A stretch of DNA of 9,279 nt from Burkholderiales bacterium (GTDB lineage: Bacteria > Pseudomonadota > Gammaproteobacteria > Burkholderiales > SG8-39): NCBI GenBank assembly GCA_029266935.1, contig JAQSVY010000089.1, forward strand, positions 1 through 9,279, read 5' to 3'. Position 1 is the stretch's first letter. Each line of letters opens with the position of its first letter. The position numbers and the translations under genes are program-made. Below the pieces are notes generated by a model. That model did no database searches, was not told the DNA's origin, and saw only the letters and a program-made list of their open reading frames with translations. Of the stretch, positions 1 to 5,932 are shown piece by piece.

Positions 1-330
1 GCGGAAGATGTCGGCCATGCGCTTCATGTCCTCGCGCTCCTTCAGGCCGGCGCGCACCTTGATCAGCATCAGCTCGCGCTCGATGTGCTCGGCCTCCGAG
101 AGGTCGATGACCTTGACCACCTCGATGAGCTTGTTCAGCTGCTTGGTGATCTGCTCGATCACGTCCTCGGATCCGGTGGTGACGATGGTCATGCGCGACA
201 TCGAGGCGTCCTCGGTGGGCGCCACCGTCAAGGTCTCGATGTTGTAGCCGCGCGCCGAGAAAAGCCCGGAGATCCTCGACAGTGCGCCCGCTTCGTTCTC
301 GACCAGCACCGAAATGATGTGCCGGCTCAC
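1..330 (-). CDS. ilvH: Acetohydroxy acid synthase small (regulatory) subunit, partial
   Basis: This is the regulatory subunit of acetohydroxy acid synthase (AHAS), which binds the large subunit and confers valine feedback control on the first common step of valine, leucine and isoleucine synthesis. The visible 110 residues begin MSRHIISVLVENEAGALSRI and continue through GLFSARGYNIETLTVAPTED, the typical N-terminal ACT domain (about residues 4-78). The start of the C-terminal domain follows (HIERELMLIKV, then MKRMADIFR). The family is about 163 residues long, so roughly the last 50 lie beyond the left window edge. The start is a GTG whose GTGA overlaps the TGA stop of ilvB, which implies translational coupling. 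The reading frame has no break and no missing segment, unlike the neighbouring large subunit. Identification is firm. The small-subunit symbol varies between ilvH and ilvN in different genomes. Confidence 0.95.
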   Translation of the reverse strand, partial: MSRHIISVLVENEAGALSRISGLFSARGYNIETLTVAPTEDASMSRMTIVTTGSEDVIEQITKQLNKLIEVVKVIDLSEAEHIERELMLIKVRAGLKEREDMKRMADIFR

Positions 331-1943
331 AGTTCCTCGTAGAGAATCATCTCGGTGATCCCCTTGCCGCCGGGAATCATCGGGTAGACGTTCTCCTTCT
401 GGTCGGTGATGAAGTCGAGGAACACCAGCTCGTTCTTCGCCGCAAAAGCCTCGCGCAGCGCGCCTTCCACGTCGGCCGGCTTATCGATCAGGACGCCGCG
501 GTGGCCGTAGCCCTCGGCGAGCTTCACGAAGTCGGGCAGCGCGTCCATGTAGGACTCGGAGTAGCGGTTGCCGTGGAAGAACTGCTGCCACTGGCGCACC
601 ATACCCATGTACTTGTTGTTGAGGTTGATGATCTTGATCGGCAGGCGGTACTGCTTGCAGGTGGAGAGCTCCTGCAGGCACATCTGGATCGAGGACTCGC
701 CGCAGCGCCGCGGCTCGTCGAACTTGTAGAACTGCGCCGCCCACATCTGGTGCTGTCCGACGTCGGAGGTGACGAAAGCTTCGCCCTTCGTCACTTCGTA
801 GAGCTTCTCCAGCACGTATTGCGGCTTGATGATCGCCGACTTGCGGTCGTAGCGCAGGCAGTCCTTCGCGCGCCATACGCCGATCTGCGCCCACCAGGGC
901 TTCAGATCCTTTGTCTTCACATTTTTCAGAAGAACCAGGAGATCATTCAGCACGTCGGGGATGTTGCCGACGATCGGCACGTCGACCTTCACGCGCTTGG
1001 AGATCGACGAGGGATCGATGTCGATGTGGATGATCTTGCGCGGGTTCTGCGCGAAGTGCCCCGGGTTGCCGATGACGCGGTCGTCGAAGCGCGCGCCGAT
1101 CGCGAGCAGCACGTCGCAATGCTGCATCGCCATGTTCGCCTCGTACGTGCCGTGCATGCCCAGCATGCCGAGGAACTGGCGATCGGTGGCCGGATAGGCG
1201 CCCAGGCCCATCAGCGTGTTGGTGCAGGGAAAGCCCAAACGCCTTACCAATTCTCTTAATTGGGACGACGAATCGGAAAGCACGACGCCGCCGCCGGTGT
1301 ACACCATCGGGCGCTCGGCCTCGACCAGCAGCTGTACCGCCTTCTTGATCTGCCCCGCGTGGCCCTTGCGCACCGGGTTGTAGGAGCGCATCTGCACGCT
1401 CTCGGGATAGTGGAACTCGCAGGTTTGCGCGGTCACGTCCTTCGGGATGTCCACGACCACGGGACCGGGCCGGCCGGTGGCGGCGATGTGGAAGGCTTTC
1501 TTCATCGCGGTCGCGAGCTCGCGCACGTCCTTCACCAGCATGTTGTGCTTCACGATCGGGCGGGTAATGCCGACCGTATCGCACTCCTGGAAGGCATCCA
1601 GACCGATGGCGTGCGTCGGTACCTGCCCCGTAATGACCACCAGCGGGATCGAGTCCATGTAGGCCGTCGCGATGCCGGTCACCGCGTTGGTGACGCCCGG
1701 GCCCGAGGTAACCAGGGCCACGCCGACCTTCCGCGAGGAGCGCGAGTAGCCGTCGGCCGCGTGCACCGCGCCCTGCTCGTGGCGCACCAGGACGTGCTTC
1801 ACCTTCTCCTGCTTGAACAGCTCGTCGTAGATGAAGAGCACCGCGCCGCCGGGATAGCCGAACACGACGTCGACGCCTTCCTCCTGGAGGCAGCGCACAA
1901 TGATCTCGGCGCCAGTCAGCTCGCGGGTCTTGACTCGGTCCAT
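327..1943 (-). CDS. ilvB: Acetohydroxy acid synthase large subunit, apparently with an internal in-frame deletion
   Basis: This is the ThDP-dependent catalytic subunit of AHAS, forming acetolactate or acetohydroxybutyrate from pyruvate. It has 538 residues from the ATG at 1943, which follows an AGGG Shine-Dalgarno core by 8 nt. Extending to the ATG at 1994 would add a non-family N-terminus inside the divergent promoter region. Domains in order: N-terminal pyrimidine-binding domain with GYPGGAVLFIYD and the catalytic glutamate E56 in RHEQGAVHAADG; the central FAD-binding-like domain (about 190-345, with GARFDDRV); and the C-terminal ThDP-pyrophosphate domain (about 370-538, with GESSIQ and NLNNKYMGMVRQWQ). 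After FDEPRR (residue 413) the protein goes directly to C-GESSIQM. The family normally has about 33 residues there, including the GGLGTMG and GLPAAMG stretches next to ThDP. The usual length is near 570, so the shortfall of about 32 matches this gap. The frame is open throughout. As written, the product may be inactive. It could also be called ilvI. Confidence 0.93.
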   Translation of the reverse strand: MDRVKTRELTGAEIIVRCLQEEGVDVVFGYPGGAVLFIYDELFKQEKVKHVLVRHEQGAVHAADGYSRSSRKVGVALVTSGPGVTNAVTGIATAYMDSIPLVVITGQVPTHAIGLDAFQECDTVGITRPIVKHNMLVKDVRELATAMKKAFHIAATGRPGPVVVDIPKDVTAQTCEFHYPESVQMRSYNPVRKGHAGQIKKAVQLLVEAERPMVYTGGGVVLSDSSSQLRELVRRLGFPCTNTLMGLGAYPATDRQFLGMLGMHGTYEANMAMQHCDVLLAIGARFDDRVIGNPGHFAQNPRKIIHIDIDPSSISKRVKVDVPIVGNIPDVLNDLLVLLKNVKTKDLKPWWAQIGVWRAKDCLRYDRKSAIIKPQYVLEKLYEVTKGEAFVTSDVGQHQMWAAQFYKFDEPRRCGESSIQMCLQELSTCKQYRLPIKIINLNNKYMGMVRQWQQFFHGNRYSESYMDALPDFVKLAEGYGHRGVLIDKPADVEGALREAFAAKNELVFLDFITDQKENVYPMIPGGKGITEMILYEEL

Positions 1944-2010
1944 GAAAAAAGCCCTGAAAACAGGATGGTAACATCGCCGCCCAACAACTTGCACCGGCGG
2001 AGAGGCTCAC
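1944..2010. promoter_or_regulatory. Divergent intergenic region between ilvB and the sigma-factor gene
   Basis: These 67 bp separate two divergent transcription units, so they should hold promoters for both. No convincing -35/-10 pair is visible. On the minus strand a short CCTG-TTTT-CAGG inverted repeat (1953-1964) is followed by GGC and a run of six T just before the ilvB ATG. Its 3' arm overlaps the AGGG ribosome-binding core. The 4-bp stem is too short to be called an attenuator or terminator. On the plus strand GGAGAGG at 1999-2005 is a good ribosome-binding sequence for a start at 2011. The promoter role is inferred from gene orientation only. Confidence 0.45.
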
Positions 2011-2043
2011 CTGGCATCCCGCAGCGAGCTTGAGGCATTCCTG

Positions 2044-2565
2044 ATGGGCGTCGAGCGTCGCGCTTTCAAGCAGGCGGTGTTCGCGGTACGCGACCAGGAA
2101 GCCGCGCTCGACATCGTGCAGGATGCGATGCTGCGGCTCGCCGAGAAGTACGGCCAGCGCCCGGCGGCCGAGCTGCCGCTGCTCTTTCACCGCATCGTTC
2201 AGAACGCCATCCGCGATTACTTCCGCCGCACACGGGTGCGCTCGCTGTGGACGACGCTGCTCTCGTCGCTTTCGCCCGGACGCGATGCGGAGAGCGACAC
2301 CGACCCCCTGGAGAGCATCCCGCACCCCGGCGAGCAGCCCGGGGAGGAACTTGAGAGATCTCAAGTGCTTGATATCATTGGGCAAGAGCTCGATCGCCTG
2401 CCGCAGCGTCAACGCGAGGCCTTCGTCATGCGTTACCTGGATGAACTGAACGTCGCCGAAACTGCCAGAGAGATGCGGTGCTCGGAGGGCAGCGTGAAAA
2501 CGCATTGCTCCCGGGCCGCGCACGCTTTGGCGACCGCCCTCAAGGCGAGGGGCATAAAGCTATGA
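2044..2565 (+). CDS. Sigma-70 family RNA polymerase sigma factor (ECF type)
   Basis: This is an alternative sigma factor, a promoter-recognition subunit of RNA polymerase, with 173 residues from the ATG at 2044. Region 2 spans about residues 9-66 and contains ALDIVQDAMLRLAEKY and LLFHRIVQNAIRDYFRR. An acidic, proline-rich linker follows (about 78-105). Region 4 (about 105-168) contains LPQRQREAFVMRYLDELNVA and the helix-turn-helix AREMRCSEGSVKTHCSRA. It lacks regions 1.1 and 3, as ECF sigmas do. The start is uncertain. The ATG has GAGG 8 nt upstream, but the frame is open to a CTG at 2011 preceded by GGAGAGG. That would add the N-terminus MASRSELEAFL, which resembles the beginning of related betaproteobacterial proteins as I remember them. 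The TGA stop overlaps the next ATG (ATGA), so this gene and the membrane-protein genes downstream are coupled. The regulon cannot be read from the sequence. Confidence 0.9.
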   Translation: MGVERRAFKQAVFAVRDQEAALDIVQDAMLRLAEKYGQRPAAELPLLFHRIVQNAIRDYFRRTRVRSLWTTLLSSLSPGRDAESDTDPLESIPHPGEQPGEELERSQVLDIIGQELDRLPQRQREAFVMRYLDELNVAETAREMRCSEGSVKTHCSRAAHALATALKARGIKL

Positions 2566-2945
2566 ACGAAGATCAATTCGGCAGCCGGGTCCAGCATCTC
2601 CTCGACGAGGCGATCCCGCTGGCGCCGAACGCGGCCGAGCGGCTGCGCGCGGCGCGCGAGCAGGCCCTCGCCCGCCAGCGCGCGGCGCCGGCCCCAGCGC
2701 TGCAGTGGGCCGACAACCTCCTCGGCAGCCTCGGCGGCTGGAGCGGGATGTCGCTGCGCGTACTGCTGCCGCTCGCGCTGCTCCTGGCCGGGTTGATCGG
2801 CATCTACGCCTGGCAGCAGAAGCAGACGCTCGCCGAGATCGAGGAGATCGACGCGCTGCTGCTCACCGACGAACTGCCGCTCGACGCCTACCTCGATCGC
2901 GGCTTCCAGGACTGGCTGAAGAAGCGCGGCGGCGGGGAGCAATGA
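2562..2945 (+). CDS. DUF3619 family small membrane protein, candidate anti-sigma partner
   Basis: This 127-residue protein of unknown function begins at the ATG of the ATGA shared with the sigma-factor stop, and ends in another ATGA shared with the next gene. The first 64 residues are polar, helical and Arg/Ala-rich, with MNEDQFGSRVQHLLDEAI at the N-terminus. One clear transmembrane helix follows at about 65-84 (LRVLLPLALLLAGLIGIYAW). Beyond it is an acidic region (AEIEEIDALLLTDELPLDAY) and a conserved-looking tail (LDRGFQDWLKKRG). I recognise the pattern as DUF3619. A cytoplasmic helical segment, one membrane span and translational coupling to an ECF sigma factor form the typical layout of an anti-sigma factor, but no anti-sigma motif such as the ZAS Cys/His signature is present, so that role is inference. 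Confidence 0.75.
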   Translation: MNEDQFGSRVQHLLDEAIPLAPNAAERLRAAREQALARQRAAPAPALQWADNLLGSLGGWSGMSLRVLLPLALLLAGLIGIYAWQQKQTLAEIEEIDALLLTDELPLDAYLDRGFQDWLKKRGGGEQ

Positions 2946-3334
2946 ACCGCCGCGCCGCCTGCCGCGCGCTGCTCGGCCTCGGGCTATGGGCCATGGCGGG
3001 CGCCGCCGGTGCCCAGAAGCGCCAGCCCAGGCGCTACACGTGGGCGGAGCTCACCGCGACGCAGCAGGAAGTCCTCGCGCCGCTCAAGTCGGACTGGGAG
3101 AACCTGCCCATCGAGCGCCGGCGCAATTGGGTCGGCATCGCCAACCGCTATCCGAAGATGGCGCAGGTCGAGCAGGAGCGGGTGCAAAAGCGCATGCAGC
3201 GCTGGGCCAACCTCAGCCCCGAGCAGCGCGCCCGCGCGCGTGAGAACTACCGGCGCATGGCCAAGGCCTCGGCCGAGAAGCGCCGCCGCCTGCGCCAGCA
3301 GTGGGCGGAGTACCAGGCGCAGAAAGCCCGCTAG
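2942..3334 (+). CDS. DUF3106 family secreted basic protein
   Basis: This 130-residue protein has an N-terminal signal peptide: a basic MNRRAACR, a hydrophobic core LLGLGLWAMAGA, and a probable cleavage after AGA at residue 24. The mature part is very rich in Arg, Gln and Ala and repeats the pattern of DUF3106 proteins: LAPLKSDWENLPIERRRNWV, then LSPEQRARARENYRRMAK (about 93-110), ending in a basic helical tail. It should be exported to the periplasm. The family has no established function. The helical Trp/Pro/Glu-Arg repeats loosely resemble small periplasmic stress proteins of the CpxP/Spy type, which is only an analogy. It overlaps the preceding gene by 4 nt, and the next start follows its TAG stop after 5 nt. 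Confidence 0.78.
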   Translation: MNRRAACRALLGLGLWAMAGAAGAQKRQPRRYTWAELTATQQEVLAPLKSDWENLPIERRRNWVGIANRYPKMAQVEQERVQKRMQRWANLSPEQRARARENYRRMAKASAEKRRRLRQQWAEYQAQKAR

Positions 3335-3339
3335 CGGGC
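3326..3339. repeat. 14-bp perfect palindrome across the DUF3106 stop codon
   Basis: GCCCGCTAGCGGGC is a perfect inverted repeat centred on the TAG stop of the DUF3106 gene, ending just before the GTG start of the RDD gene. With no loop it would form only a short hairpin. It might affect coupling between the two genes or bind a dimeric protein. In DNA this GC-rich it may also be chance. Confidence 0.4.
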
Positions 3340-3723
3340 GTGACGCCGGGCCTGCCCAGACGCTTCGCGGCGATGCTGTACGAGGCGCTGCTCCTCGCCG
3401 CGGTGGGCTTCTTCGCCGCGTGGCTCTTCTTCTTCGCGAGCGGCGGGCGCGACGCCACCGCAGGCTGGATGCGCCATCTGCTGCAGCTTTTCATCGTCGT
3501 GGTGTTCGCCGCCTACTTCCTGTGGTGCTGGCTGCGCGGCGGGCAGACCCTCGCCATGAAGGCCTGGCGCATCCGCCTCGTCGGCGTCACGCCGCGCAAG
3601 GCCATCCTGCGGTTCGTCCTCGCGCTGGCGCTTTTCCCGGCCTCGATCGCCTGGGCCTGCTTTGACCGCGACCGGCAGTTCCTGCACGACCGGCTCGCCG
3701 GCACCCGCCTGGTCCTGACCTAG
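3340..3723 (+). CDS. RDD family integral membrane protein
   Basis: This 127-residue membrane protein of the RDD family has three predicted transmembrane helices at about residues 13-33, 47-66 and 88-107. Family hallmarks visible are LPRRFAAMLYEALLL near the N-terminus, GGQTLAMKAWRIRLV between helices 2 and 3, and the terminal FDRDRQFLHDRLAGTRLV. The GTG at 3340 was chosen because family members start a few residues before the RRF motif, and because it lies 5 nt after the upstream stop. The ATG at 3301 would give a 13-residue extension overlapping the DUF3106 gene. The substrate or role is unknown for most RDD proteins, though some have been linked to ion transport. The loop after RIRLV looks slightly short. 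Its TAG stop overlaps the stop of convergent lptG within CTAG. Confidence 0.85.
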   Translation: MTPGLPRRFAAMLYEALLLAAVGFFAAWLFFFASGGRDATAGWMRHLLQLFIVVVFAAYFLWCWLRGGQTLAMKAWRIRLVGVTPRKAILRFVLALALFPASIAWACFDRDRQFLHDRLAGTRLVLT

Positions 3724-4799
3724 CGGCGCTCGACCCACCACATCATGAGCACGGCGGCGGCGAGGAAGGCCGCACTCGGCAGCACGGCGGCGGCGAGCGG
3801 CGGCCAGTCCTGCAGCAGGCCGATGTGCGAGAAGAGGCTGTTCAGCAGGTGGAAAAAGATGCCGAGCATGATGCCGAGGAAGACCTTCACGCCGACCATG
3901 CCGGCGCGCGCCTGCATGTAAGCGAAGGGCAGCGCGAGCGCCATCATCACGATCGTCGCCAGCGGGTAGAGGAGCTTCTTCCACAGCGCGATCTCGTAGC
4001 GCTCGGTCTTCTGGCGATTGCCGGCGAGATGCTCGGTGTACTTGTGCAGCGCCCAGGCCGACATGCGCTCCGGGCGCACGATCAGCGCATCGAGGAGATC
4101 CGGATTCACCGCCGAGCGCCATTCGGTCTCGGCGAAGCGCTCGGTGCGCGGGCCTGCGGCCTCGAAGGTGGTGCGCGTCACCTCCACCAGCCGCCACACG
4201 CCCTTGTCGCGGTACTCCGCCAGCTTCGACGCGGTCATCCGCCGCAGCCGGTAGTTCGCATCGAAGTCGTAGATGCGCACGTCCTGCAGCAGGTTGGCCT
4301 GGCGCGCCTCGCGCACGTTGATGAACGAGCCTTCGTCCTTGAACCACAGGCCCGACTGCAGGTCCTGGCCGATCATCGAGCTCATGGCGCGCAGCTTCAC
4401 CTTCTGCGCCGCCTCCTCGGCCGCCGGCGCCACCCACTCGCCGATGAGGAAGGTGATGACGACGAAGGCGGCGCCGATCTTGCCGAGAGCGACGGCGGCG
4501 CGCCCGGGCGAGAGGCCGGAGCCGCGCATGACGGTGTACTCGGAGTTGCTGGCGAGGTGCGCAAGCACATAGAGCGTGCCGATCAGCACCACTACCGGGA
4601 AGAGCTCGTAGGCGTTGGTCGGCGCCGACAGCACGACGAAGGTGAACACCTGGCGCAGCTGGTACTCGCCGCGCCCCAGGTCGCCGAGCTCGCCGATCAG
4701 GTCGAAGAAGGCGAACAGCGCCAGGAAGCCGAGCAGCACGAAGGCGACCGCGCCGTAGATCTGGCTCGCGAGATACCGCTCAAGCGTGGGGATCTTCAG
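3720..4799 (-). CDS. lptG: LPS export ABC transporter permease LptG, CTG start
   Basis: LptG pairs with LptF as the inner-membrane permease of the LptB2FGC complex that extracts lipopolysaccharide from the inner membrane and feeds it to the periplasmic bridge. It has 359 residues, matching E. coli LptG (360). Three N-terminal transmembrane helices include GFLALFAFFDLIGELGDLG. A periplasmic beta-jellyroll follows (about residues 130-270), then three C-terminal helices including LYPLATIVMMALALPFAYM and HLLNSLFSHIGLLQDWPPL. The coupling-helix region has ASNSEYTVMRGSGLSPG. The start is inferred to be CTG at 4799-4797. It encodes the expected N-terminus (M)KIPTLERYLASQIYG and is preceded by GGAAGG with 5-nt spacing. 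There is no ATG, GTG or TTG in frame nearby until codons inside the first membrane helix. It lies 2 nt after the lptF stop. Confidence 0.94.
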   Translation of the reverse strand: MKIPTLERYLASQIYGAVAFVLLGFLALFAFFDLIGELGDLGRGEYQLRQVFTFVVLSAPTNAYELFPVVVLIGTLYVLAHLASNSEYTVMRGSGLSPGRAAVALGKIGAAFVVITFLIGEWVAPAAEEAAQKVKLRAMSSMIGQDLQSGLWFKDEGSFINVREARQANLLQDVRIYDFDANYRLRRMTASKLAEYRDKGVWRLVEVTRTTFEAAGPRTERFAETEWRSAVNPDLLDALIVRPERMSAWALHKYTEHLAGNRQKTERYEIALWKKLLYPLATIVMMALALPFAYMQARAGMVGVKVFLGIMLGIFFHLLNSLFSHIGLLQDWPPLAAAVLPSAAFLAAAVLMMWWVERR

Positions 4800-4810
4800 C
4801 TTTACCTTCC
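4800..4810 (-). promoter_or_regulatory. Strong ribosome binding site that decides the lptG CTG start
   Basis: Read on the minus strand, the last two lptF codons give GGAAGG (4810-4805), followed by the TAA stop, two bases and CTG at 4799. The 5-nt spacing from the Shine-Dalgarno sequence to CTG is ideal. No alternative start codon sits at a workable distance. Confidence 0.75.
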
Positions 4811-5878
4811 GAGGCGCAGGCGGATGAGCTGCATCCGCTGCGCGAACATGACCACCAGCAGCAGCACCATCGCCGCGTGCACCATCCACCAGCCGACGCC
4901 GAAGTCCAGCCGCCCCTGCGCGACACGCGCCTGGCTGACGCTGAGCAGGTTCGAGTACACGATGAAGGTGAACAGCGCGAAGAGCAGGTTCGCCGAGCGG
5001 CCGGCGCGCGGGTTGACGAAGCTCATCGGGATGGCGAGCAGCACCAGCACCAGCGCCGAGAGCGGCACGCCGATGCGCCACAGGAGCTCGCCCATGTTGA
5101 CCGGGGTCGGATTGGCGAGCAGCGCCGGGGTCGGCAGGTTCTTGTGCGTCAACGTCGGCTCGCGGTTCTCCCTGGTCTCGATGCGCGCGGCATAGCGCTC
5201 GAACTCGGTGACGCGGTACTGCTCGTCGCCCGGCGCGCCCTCGTAGCGGCGCCCCTGCTCGAGCACGATGAAGCGGTCGCCGTTGTCGGCGGTCTCGGCG
5301 CGCCCGGTGCGGCTCATGCTGACGCCGCTCTTCGCGTGCTGCACCGAGCTGACGAAGACATTCTGCACCGTCTGCGTCTCGCCCGACACCGACTCGACGA
5401 AGAACACGCGGTCCTTGCCGGAAGTCTCGCCGAACACGCCGGGACTCACGCGCGAGACGTCGTCGCGCGCGTCGATGCGCGTGGCGTACTGCGCCGCCAT
5501 TTGCGCGGCCCAGGGCGAGATGAAGAGGGAAAGCGCGGCGATGACGAGGATCTGGGGCAGCGCGAACAGCATCACCGGCCTGAGCCAGGCGGCGAGCGAC
5601 AGCCCCGAGCCGAACCAGATCACCATCTCCGAGTCGCGCCAGCCGCGCGTCAGCGTGAGCAGCACCGAGATGAACATGGTGAGCGAGAGCAGCACCGGCA
5701 GCGCGCCGAGCGCGAAGAAGCCGAGGAAGGCGATCACCGCGTCGGTGGGAATCTTGCCGCCGGCGGCCTGGCCGAGCAGGCGGATGAGGCGCGTGGTGAG
5801 CGCGATGGCGAACAGCGTCATGAACACCGCGCCGGCGAGTCCGGCGAATTCCCTCAGCAGCGCCCGCTGGAAAATCAC
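4802..5878 (-). CDS. lptF: LPS export ABC transporter permease LptF
   Basis: LptF is the second permease subunit of the LptB2FGC lipopolysaccharide exporter. It has 358 residues, close to the family's usual length. The GTG at 5878 gives the typical start MIFQRALLREFAGLAGAVF. Predicted membrane helices are at about 13-31, 49-76, 100-120, 270-288, 296-315 and 329-347. The periplasmic jellyroll between helices 3 and 4 includes GVFGETSGKDRVFFVESV and DRFIVLEQGRRYEGAPGDEQ. Typical signatures are LTRGWRDSEMVIWFGSGLS near helix 2/3 and IPMSFVNPRAGRSANLLFAL near helix 5. No clear ribosome-binding sequence precedes the GTG. It is transcribed away from pepA and is followed by lptG after 2 nt. The ATPase LptB and the periplasmic LptC and LptA are not in the window, as is usual for this locus. 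Confidence 0.95.
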   Translation of the reverse strand: MIFQRALLREFAGLAGAVFMTLFAIALTTRLIRLLGQAAGGKIPTDAVIAFLGFFALGALPVLLSLTMFISVLLTLTRGWRDSEMVIWFGSGLSLAAWLRPVMLFALPQILVIAALSLFISPWAAQMAAQYATRIDARDDVSRVSPGVFGETSGKDRVFFVESVSGETQTVQNVFVSSVQHAKSGVSMSRTGRAETADNGDRFIVLEQGRRYEGAPGDEQYRVTEFERYAARIETRENREPTLTHKNLPTPALLANPTPVNMGELLWRIGVPLSALVLVLLAIPMSFVNPRAGRSANLLFALFTFIVYSNLLSVSQARVAQGRLDFGVGWWMVHAAMVLLLVVMFAQRMQLIRLRLGR

Positions 5879-5908
5879 GTGGGAAAGACAGTCATGTGGG
5901 AAATACGA
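5875..5908 (+). repeat. Two imperfect 17-bp tandem repeats between lptF and pepA
   Basis: The units start at 5875 and 5892. Their first 12 bases, TCACGTGGGAAA and TCATGTGGGAAA, differ at one position, and the full 17-bp units agree at 13 positions by my count. They cover most of the divergent intergenic region and include the lptF GTG start. They may be paired operator half-sites or a small local duplication. Confidence 0.55.
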
Positions 5909-5932
5909 CCCGTGTCATGCGATACTTTCGCA
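5879..5932. promoter_or_regulatory. Divergent promoter region of lptFG and pepA-holC-valS
   Basis: This 54-bp gap separates two divergent operons and must drive at least one of them. GATACT at 5921-5926 fits a sigma-70 -10 element for pepA. It would place transcription initiation at or next to the pepA ATG (5933), giving a leaderless or nearly leaderless message, which agrees with the absence of a Shine-Dalgarno sequence. No matching -35 element is evident. TTGCGA on the minus strand (5932-5927) is a possible -35 for lptF without a good -10. These assignments are tentative. Confidence 0.45.

Noticed and set aside
699..704. Frameshift or pseudogene call for ilvB at the shortened site.
   Set aside because: The reading frame continues cleanly on both sides with perfect family matches, so this is a loss of whole codons and not a frameshift. 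Function remains uncertain.
1941..1964. Possible attenuator or terminator hairpin (CCTG-TTTT-CAGG plus T-run) before ilvB.
   Set aside because: The stem has only 4 bp, and there is no leader peptide with Ile/Val/Leu codons in the 67-bp spacer.
1944..1994. N-terminal extension of ilvB to the ATG at 1994.
   Set aside because: It would add 17 residues absent from the family and fill the divergent promoter region. The ATG at 1943 has a ribosome-binding core at proper spacing.
501..2033. Long plus-strand open frames opposite ilvB (501-1259, 1260-2033).
   Set aside because: They mirror the strong AHAS coding frame, have low-complexity Val/His/Asp/Arg composition and no motif. They are antisense shadows caused by high GC.
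943..2523. Minus-strand open frame of 526 codons overlapping both ilvB and the sigma factor.
   Set aside because: It is out of frame with AHAS and antisense to the sigma factor. The product is Arg/Gly-rich without a family match.
3301..3339. Earlier ATG at 3301 for the RDD gene.
   Set aside because: It would overlap the DUF3106 gene by 34 nt and add a non-family tail. The GTG at 3340 sits just after the upstream stop.
3825..5195. Plus-strand open frame of 456 codons opposite lptG and lptF.
   Set aside because: It is antisense to two clearly identified genes and its product is a charged low-complexity string.
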